The position numbers and the translations under genes are program-made. A stretch of 64,000 bases of DNA from Actinokineospora auranticolor (GTDB lineage Bacteria > Actinomycetota > Actinomycetes > Mycobacteriales > Pseudonocardiaceae): assembly GCF_002934265.1 (NCBI RefSeq), contig NZ_PTIX01000014.1, forward strand, positions 124,001 through 188,000. The letters are read 5' to 3'. Below the pieces are notes generated by a model that made no database searches, had not been told where the DNA came from, and saw nothing but the letters and a program-made list of their open reading frames with translations. Shown one piece after another: positions 59,252 to 64,000 of this stretch (its first letter is position 1; each line of letters opens with the position of its first letter).

Positions 59252-60691
59252 CTACCGCACAGTATCGCCCGCCCGGTCGAGCACCATCTCGCGCACCCGC
59301 GCCCGGTCGACCTTGCCCGTTGGGCGGTGCGGAAGGGCAGCGAACTCGAACAGCCGCTGCGGGCACTTCTGCCGCGACAGGTGCTCGGCCGCCCGGTCCC
59401 GCAACGCCGCCAGGTCGAGCCGCGCCGCACCGCGCCAGCGCACCGCCGCGCACACCACCTCGCCCCAGTACCCGTCCGGCAGACCGACCACCGCGGCCTC
59501 CGCGACCTCGCCCAACCGCAGCAGGGCCGCCTCGACCTCCTCCGGGTAGACGTTGACCCCGCCGCTGACCAACATCCCGCGCGTCCGCCCCAGCAGGTGC
59601 AGGTGGCCGCCCGCGTCGAGCCGCCCGATGTCGCCGGTGGTGAAGAACCCGTCGGCGTCCGGGCCCGAGCCGTCGTCGGGGGAGAGGTAGCGGGTGAACA
59701 GCATGTCGCTGCGCACGTGCACCCGGCCGGGTTCGCCGGGCGGGACCTCGGTGCCGCCGGGACCGCGCACCGACAGCTCCACCCCCGACACCGGCCTGCC
59801 CACCGAGTCCTCGGGACCGGTGCCGCCGTGCAGGACCGACACCAGGCTCAGCTCGGTCGCGCCGTAGACCTCGGCGGTGTCGGCCCCGGGGAACAGCTCG
59901 ACCGACCGCGCGCGCCGGGCCGGTGACCACTTCGCGCCCGCGGACAGCACGGTCCGCACCAGCGGGAAGTGGCCGCGGCCGTGGTCGACCAGCGCCTCGA
60001 ACATGGTCGGGACCAGGTACAGCACGGTCACCGGGTGCTCGCGGACCCGGGTCAGGACCAGGTCCGGGTCGAAGCGGGGCAGCAGGTGCAGGGTCGCGCC
60101 CGCGGCCAGGGCGTGCACGGCGCCGAAGAGGAAGTGCGAGTGGCCCAGGGAGCCCGGGACCAGCACGTGGTCGTCCGGGCCGATGCCGAACTCCTCGTCG
60201 TAGCGGTCGAAGGTGCGCGTCCACGAGCGGTGCGCGCGGACCGCGGCCTTGGGGCGACCGGTGCTGCCGGAGGTGAACCCGACGTAGAACGGTGCGGTGT
60301 CGGGGACCTCGGGCAGGTGCGGCGCGCGCGGCCGCGACGCCACCCAGTCGCGCAGCCCGCCGAGGGGGACGCCCGGGACGTCGTGGTCGGTGCCGGTGAA
60401 CACCAGGCTCGGCCGGGTCTCGGCGAGGACCGCCGCCACCTCGGCCCGGCTCCACGCCGGGTCGTAGACCTGCACCGGCACACCGGCGAGCGCCGCCCCG
60501 AGGAAGACCTCCAGCACCTCCACCCGGCGGTCGGCCAGCAGTGCGACCCCCGCGGCGTGCTCGGGGCCCAGGGCGTGGGCGAAGGCGCGGGCCCTGGCGA
60601 GCAGGGCCGCGTAGTCGACGGTCGCGCCGTCGCCGGAGACGACCGCCGGTCGGTCTCCCGCGTGCGCGGCGAAGCGGGCGGCGATCGTCAT
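59252..60691 (-). CDS. Acyl-CoA synthetase-like AMP-forming ligase
   Basis: A 479-residue ANL-superfamily enzyme with A3 FTSGSTGRPKAAVRAH, A5 EVYGATELSLV, A7 FFTTGDIGRLDAGG, hinge LLGRTRGMLVSGGVNVYP and the catalytic lysine in RPTGKVDRARV. Its acid substrate is unknown. First gene of the biotin operon, only 2 bases from bioN. This context suggests activation of a biotin precursor (pimelate-like) or of biotin itself to a CoA thioester, but nothing in the motifs proves it. ATG 60691 is used; the frame extends upstream without family similarity. Confidence 0.9.
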   Translation of the reverse strand: MTIAARFAAHAGDRPAVVSGDGATVDYAALLARARAFAHALGPEHAAGVALLADRRVEVLEVFLGAALAGVPVQVYDPAWSRAEVAAVLAETRPSLVFTGTDHDVPGVPLGGLRDWVASRPRAPHLPEVPDTAPFYVGFTSGSTGRPKAAVRAHRSWTRTFDRYDEEFGIGPDDHVLVPGSLGHSHFLFGAVHALAAGATLHLLPRFDPDLVLTRVREHPVTVLYLVPTMFEALVDHGRGHFPLVRTVLSAGAKWSPARRARSVELFPGADTAEVYGATELSLVSVLHGGTGPEDSVGRPVSGVELSVRGPGGTEVPPGEPGRVHVRSDMLFTRYLSPDDGSGPDADGFFTTGDIGRLDAGGHLHLLGRTRGMLVSGGVNVYPEEVEAALLRLGEVAEAAVVGLPDGYWGEVVCAAVRWRGAARLDLAALRDRAAEHLSRQKCPQRLFEFAALPHRPTGKVDRARVREMVLDRAGDTVR

Positions 60692-60817
60692 GGCGAACGC
60701 CGCCGTGGTGCGGATGCCACGCCTTCGGACCTTACGAGGGTTGTCGAAGCACCGCACGCCATGGCAGCCGTCCGCAATTCGTTCGGCGCGGTCGCGGCCC
60801 GGTGCGAGCATGGGCCC

Positions 60818-61372
60818 ATGAACCCACCCGAGCGCTGGACCCAGGCCACCGTCCACCCCGACATGTGGGCGGACCCGGCGGACGACCCCCGCGAGAGCGA
60901 CGGTCCCAGCCCGGACGGTGAACTCGCGACGCTGCGCGGCTACCTGCGCGACTACCGCCTGACGCTGCGGATGAAGTGCGACGGCCTGACCCCCGCGCAG
61001 CTGGCCCACCGCTCGGTCCCGCCGTCGACGATGTCGCTGCTGGGCCTGGTGCGCCACCTCGCCGAGGTGGAGCGGGACTGGCGCACGTGGATCACCGACG
61101 AGGACCTGCCCAAGCTCTACGGCCCGCGCGACGGCGACTTCGACGGCGCGGTGGGGGAACCGGCCGCGGTGGCCGCCGCCTTCGCGGACCTGGCCCGGGA
61201 GCAGGCGGCCACCGACGCGGAACTGGACCGGCACCCGGACCTCGGCGCGGCGCCGGGGCGCAGGTCCATCGCGATCCGCGACCTGCTGGTCCACCGGATC
61301 GAGGAGTACGCCCGGCACTGCGGCCACGCGGACCTGCTCCGGGAATGCGTGGACGGTCGTGTCGGCCAGTGA
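60818..61372 (+). CDS. DinB/DUF664-family protein
   Basis: A 184-residue four-helix-bundle protein: LRGYLRDYRLTLRMKCDGLT, LVRHLAEVERDWR (metal-binding His), and LLVHRIEEYARHCGHADLLR with the later His pair. This is the DUF664 branch of the DinB family, mycothiol-dependent or metal-binding enzymes in actinobacteria. It is divergent from the biotin operon with 126 bases between them. ATG 60818 lacks a strong ribosome site and may be leaderless. Confidence 0.88.
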   Translation: MNPPERWTQATVHPDMWADPADDPRESDGPSPDGELATLRGYLRDYRLTLRMKCDGLTPAQLAHRSVPPSTMSLLGLVRHLAEVERDWRTWITDEDLPKLYGPRDGDFDGAVGEPAAVAAAFADLAREQAATDAELDRHPDLGAAPGRRSIAIRDLLVHRIEEYARHCGHADLLRECVDGRVGQ

Positions 61373-61677
61373 CGCGGTCCGTGGTCCGTCCGGTTGAGCG
61401 TGGGTCGGCGATGCTCCGTCCCCATCGCGTCTCAGCACCGGGATCACCCACGAGTCCACGGCCGACTGGCATTCGGCGAACGCCGTAAGGAGCTGGCTCG
61501 TGTCACCCGTCGGTGAGACCTGACAGCGGCACGCGCCCATCTTCGCCGCCCACGGCGTTCCGGCCTGCTGCCCGGACCACCGGCGAGACCGTCAAGTCGG
61601 CCTGGACATCGATATCGGACTCGCGAACATCGCTCGGGATAGACCACGCACATTCCTTTTACTTGCCGATGTTGTGC

Positions 61678-61698
61678 ATTTGCGGCATCGACGCAAAT
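61678..61698. promoter_or_regulatory. Inverted repeat ATTTGCG-N7-CGCAAAT
   Basis: A perfect 7-bp inverted repeat (61678-61684 and 61692-61698) ends 13 bases before the MFS start codon, in the least GC-rich stretch of the window (about 61600-61730). The form and position suit an operator. The 61373-61677 stretch between it and the DinB gene has no gene that I can support. Confidence 0.6.
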
Positions 61699-61711
61699 CC
61701 ATTCGGTATTT

Positions 61712-62968
61712 ATGCTCGCCGATATGGCGGCTCTTTCCACGGTGACCTACCGGCGTTTGTTCCTCGCCCAGGTCGTCGCGTTGGCGGGGACCGGGTTGAC
61801 CACCGTCGCGTTGGGGCTGCTGGCCTACGACCTGGCCGGTGCGGACGCCGGGGTGGTGCTGGCCGGGGTGTTCGCGGTGCGGATGGCGGCCAACGTCCTG
61901 GTCGCGCCGATCGCGGCGGCGGTGGCGGACCGGGTGCCGCGGCGGGTCCTGCTGGTGTCCTTGGACTCGGTGCGGTGCGCGGTCGTGCTGGTGTTGCCCT
62001 GGGTGGGTGCGGTGTGGCAGGTCGTCGCGCTCGTGGGGGTGCTCCAGGTCGCGTCGGCGGCGTTCACCCCCGCGTACCAGGCGGTGATCCCGCTGGTGCT
62101 GCCGGACGAGCGGGACTACACGCGGGCGCTGTCGCTGTCCCGACTGGCCTACGACCTCGAAGGCGTGCTGAGCCCGGTCCTGGCGGCCGGGTTGCTCGCG
62201 GTCGTCGGGTTCTCGTGGCTGTTCGTCGGGACCGCGCTGGGTTTCCTGCTCTCGGCGGCGCTGGCGCTGAGCGTGCGCCTGCCCGACACCGCGCCCGGGT
62301 CCGCGCCGGTCCTGGCCCGCACCCTGGTCGGCATCCGCCACTACCTGCGCGCCCCGCGACTGCGCGCGCAGCTCGGCCTGAACCTGGGGGCGGCCGCGGC
62401 GGGGGCGATGGTGCTGGTGAACACGGTCGTGCTCGTGCGGGCGGGGTTCGGGCTCGGGCAGGTGTCGGTGTCGGTCGCGCTGGGCGTGTTCGGCGCCGGG
62501 TCCGCGACCGCCGCGCTGCTGCTGCCCCGGGTACTCGACCGGCGACCGGAACGCGTGGTGATGGTGCGGGCCTGCGGCGCGCTCGTGGTGCTGATGACCG
62601 CGGGCGCGGTACTCCTGTGGGCCGGTGGCGGGTGGTGGGTGCTGCTGGTCCTGTGGTTCGCCATCGGCACGGCCTGCTCCGCCGTCCTCACCCCGGTCGG
62701 CCGCCTCCTGCGCGCCGCGGCCGCGCCCGCCGACCTGCCCGCCGTCTTCGCCGCCCAGTACGCGCTCTCGCACGCCTGCTGGCTGGTCACCTACCTGCTG
62801 GCGGGCCTGCTCGGCGGCGCGCTCTCCCCGGCCGCCGCCCTCGGCTGCCTCGCGCTCGTCGCGCTCCTGGGCCTCGCCCACGGCACGCGGACCTGGCCGG
62901 GGGAACCGGCCGACGAGTCCATAGTGGACCGTGATCACCGGTGGCGGTCGGCGATGGCCCGCAGGTAG
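61712..62968 (+). CDS. MFS transporter, MFS_3-like exporter
   Basis: A 418-residue transporter with 12 predicted helices (TYRRLFLAQVVALAGTGLTT at the start, IAAAVADRVPRRVLLVS as the helix 2-3 loop motif). This subgroup includes enterobactin exporter EntS-like and macrolide efflux proteins. ATG 61712 or in-frame ATG 61724 may be used; neither has a ribosome site, so the transcript may be leaderless with TATTTATG overlapping the start. The upstream inverted repeat suggests specific repression. Its 3' end overlaps the convergent SDR gene by 34 bases. Confidence 0.85.
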   Translation: MLADMAALSTVTYRRLFLAQVVALAGTGLTTVALGLLAYDLAGADAGVVLAGVFAVRMAANVLVAPIAAAVADRVPRRVLLVSLDSVRCAVVLVLPWVGAVWQVVALVGVLQVASAAFTPAYQAVIPLVLPDERDYTRALSLSRLAYDLEGVLSPVLAAGLLAVVGFSWLFVGTALGFLLSAALALSVRLPDTAPGSAPVLARTLVGIRHYLRAPRLRAQLGLNLGAAAAGAMVLVNTVVLVRAGFGLGQVSVSVALGVFGAGSATAALLLPRVLDRRPERVVMVRACGALVVLMTAGAVLLWAGGGWWVLLVLWFAIGTACSAVLTPVGRLLRAAAAPADLPAVFAAQYALSHACWLVTYLLAGLLGGALSPAAALGCLALVALLGLAHGTRTWPGEPADESIVDRDHRWRSAMARR

Positions 62969-63726
62969 TCGTGGACACCGCCGCGGCGCCCCACCCAGGA
63001 CGCCAGGCGGGGGGAGAGCGCGCTGACCGCGTTCGCGATCCGCGCCACCGGCGGGGCGACGGTGATCTCCGCGCGGTCGCGGCGCACGCACCGCAACACC
63101 GCCGCGGCGACGTCCTCCGGCCCGACGCGACCGAGCGCCCGGGGACGCCCGCCCGGCGCGTCGGTCTCGGCGACCAGTGTCGGGTGGACCACGGACACAC
63201 CGACCCCGGTACCGCGCAGTTCCTCCCGCAACGCCCGGGTGAAGCCGACAACGCCGTGCTTGGCCGCGGAATCCAGGACGCCGTACGGGTAGCCGGTCCG
63301 GCCCGCGACGGAGCCGATGGTGACGATGTGGCCCCGCCCGGCGGCGAGCATGTCCGGCAGCAGGCGGGCGGTGAGCGCCTGGGTGGCGATGAGGTCGAGC
63401 CCGATCACCCGGCGCACGTCGCCCGCGGTGACGTCGCGGAAGTGCGCGACGTGCGCGGCGGCCGGGTTGGTGACCAGCAGCGTCGGTGGGCCGAGCACCT
63501 CGCGCACGACGCGCACGACCCGTTCCCGCTCGTCGTCGTCGGTGAGGTCGGCGGGCACGACGAAGGTGTCGTACCCGGTCAACCGGCGTTGCGTGGCGCG
63601 CGGGTCGTCCTCGGCGCGGGCGACGATGGCGAGCCGGACCCCCGCGCGGGCGAGGTGTTCGGCGACCACCGGCCCGATCCCGAGCGCGGCCCCGGTGAGC
63701 ACGGCCACGGCACCGTCCAGTTCCAC
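62935..63726 (-). CDS. Short-chain dehydrogenase/reductase with Asp in place of the catalytic Tyr
   Basis: A 263-residue classical SDR by fold: cofactor motif VLTGAALGIGPVV (TGxxxGxG), LLVTNPAAAH for the NAG motif, IGSVAGRTGYPYG with the catalytic Ser. The YxxxK motif reads LDSAAKHGVVGF, that is Asp152 and Lys156, so the catalytic tyrosine is missing; a single T-to-G change (TAT to GAT) would explain it. The enzyme may be inactive, or use the Tyr in GYPYG. GTG 63726 follows GGGGGTG. Role unknown. Confidence 0.85.
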   Translation of the reverse strand: MELDGAVAVLTGAALGIGPVVAEHLARAGVRLAIVARAEDDPRATQRRLTGYDTFVVPADLTDDDERERVVRVVREVLGPPTLLVTNPAAAHVAHFRDVTAGDVRRVIGLDLIATQALTARLLPDMLAAGRGHIVTIGSVAGRTGYPYGVLDSAAKHGVVGFTRALREELRGTGVGVSVVHPTLVAETDAPGGRPRALGRVGPEDVAAAVLRCVRRDRAEITVAPPVARIANAVSALSPRLASWVGRRGGVHDYLRAIADRHR

Positions 63727-63952
63727 TGCCGCACCCCCATCCACTGGTTCCGTCGACCGTAGCAGGACTCGGATACGGCGTTCGGGTGATGAAAAAGTGT
63801 TGGCAGCCAAAGGAAGTGGTAGACCAGGAGCGAAGGCTCCGGTACCGGCCGTACGGGCGCGCCTGGGAACCGCGGTGTGAACGGCCGAACCGCCCCGGAT
63901 CCGTGTCGCGCCTAGTACCGTGAACGTCCACGTGCGGCCTAGGGGGACCACC

Positions 63953-64000
63953 GTGAGCACAGGGCAACCACCACCCGCCCGATTACCCGCGGACGCCGCC
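63953..64000 (+). CDS. Start of an unidentified gene, truncated by the window end
   Basis: GTG 63953 is preceded 6 bases earlier by AGGGGG and the frame runs open to the end, encoding VSTGQPPPARLPADAA. Too little is visible to assign a family. The 63727-63952 gap upstream holds its promoter region and no other gene that I can support. Confidence 0.5.
   Translation, partial: MSTGQPPPARLPADAA

Noticed and set aside
60692-60817. A BirA- or BioQ-type operator between the biotin operon and the DinB gene
   Set aside because: I looked for a palindrome matching known biotin repressor sites and did not find a convincing one.

Overview
The window is about 73% GC and gene-dense. It has many GTG starts, 4-base stop/start overlaps, ScbR-type receptors with a SARP regulator, a DrrAB-like exporter, an ANTAR regulator and a DUF6292-type protein. 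This points to a chromosomal segment of a filamentous actinomycete, most likely in the Pseudonocardiaceae/Actinosynnemataceae group (inference from gene content; no rRNA or marker gene is present). About 50 protein-coding genes are supported. I saw no rRNA, tRNA, CRISPR array, phage module or intact insertion sequence.

Layout. 1-3.5 kb: tail of an EthD-like gene, an MFS transporter, and a convergent receiver-flavoreductase fusion, separated by strong hairpin terminators. 3.9-13.7 kb: a co-directional block of DJ-1/PfpI protein, thiamine-diphosphate enzyme, DJ-1 plus sugar-epimerase-like fusion, STAS protein, GlgX debranching enzyme, second STAS protein, RsbW-like kinase and SpoIIE-type phosphatase. 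It looks like a partner-switching regulatory module wired to carbohydrate and carbonyl metabolism. 13.9-20.7 kb: a conserved hypothetical, a lone KS-AT-ACP polyketide synthase with a LuxR-type ATPase that lacks its DNA-binding end, and an XRE/MmyB-like regulator. 20.9-28.9 kb: a membrane protein, an IS701-like transposase homologue with an altered active site, a cNMP-sensor histidine kinase, a LysR regulator, a TrpB-like protein without its PLP lysine, and a truncated condensation/adenylation protein.

29-43 kb: a secreted subtilisin with a P-domain, a methyltransferase-TetR pair under a double palindromic operator, DUF6292, a GAF-ANTAR regulator, a membrane-anchored protein with 34 uninterrupted collagen triplets, an ECF42-type sigma factor with its YCII partner, DUF998, a receiver/MASE1-histidine-kinase pair, a DUF6191-like protein and a broken pentapeptide-repeat gene. 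43-53 kb: a regulatory island with two ScbR-like receptors, a SARP and ARE-like sites, a quinone-reductase-like enzyme, a DrrAB exporter, a SNF2/SWIM pair and a TetR whose promoter shares a motif with the exporter promoter. 53.2-55.9 kb: gene-poor, with GC-rich tandem repeats, a 142-bp hairpin element with 26-bp terminal inverted repeats, an ornithine-cyclodeaminase-like gene and a possibly decayed gene.

55.9-64 kb: a nucleoside hydrolase, then a compact leftward operon encoding an acyl-CoA-synthetase-like enzyme, EcfT, a cytoplasmic avidin/streptavidin homologue, BioY and the EcfA-type ATPase. This is a biotin uptake system with a built-in biotin-binding protein. DinB-like, MFS and SDR genes and the start of another gene close the window. 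The most interesting items are the avidin-BioY-ECF operon, the metabolic partner-switching cluster, the collagen-tailed membrane protein, the apparent pseudo-enzymes (TrpB-like, IS701-like, SDR), and the hairpin/tandem-repeat region.
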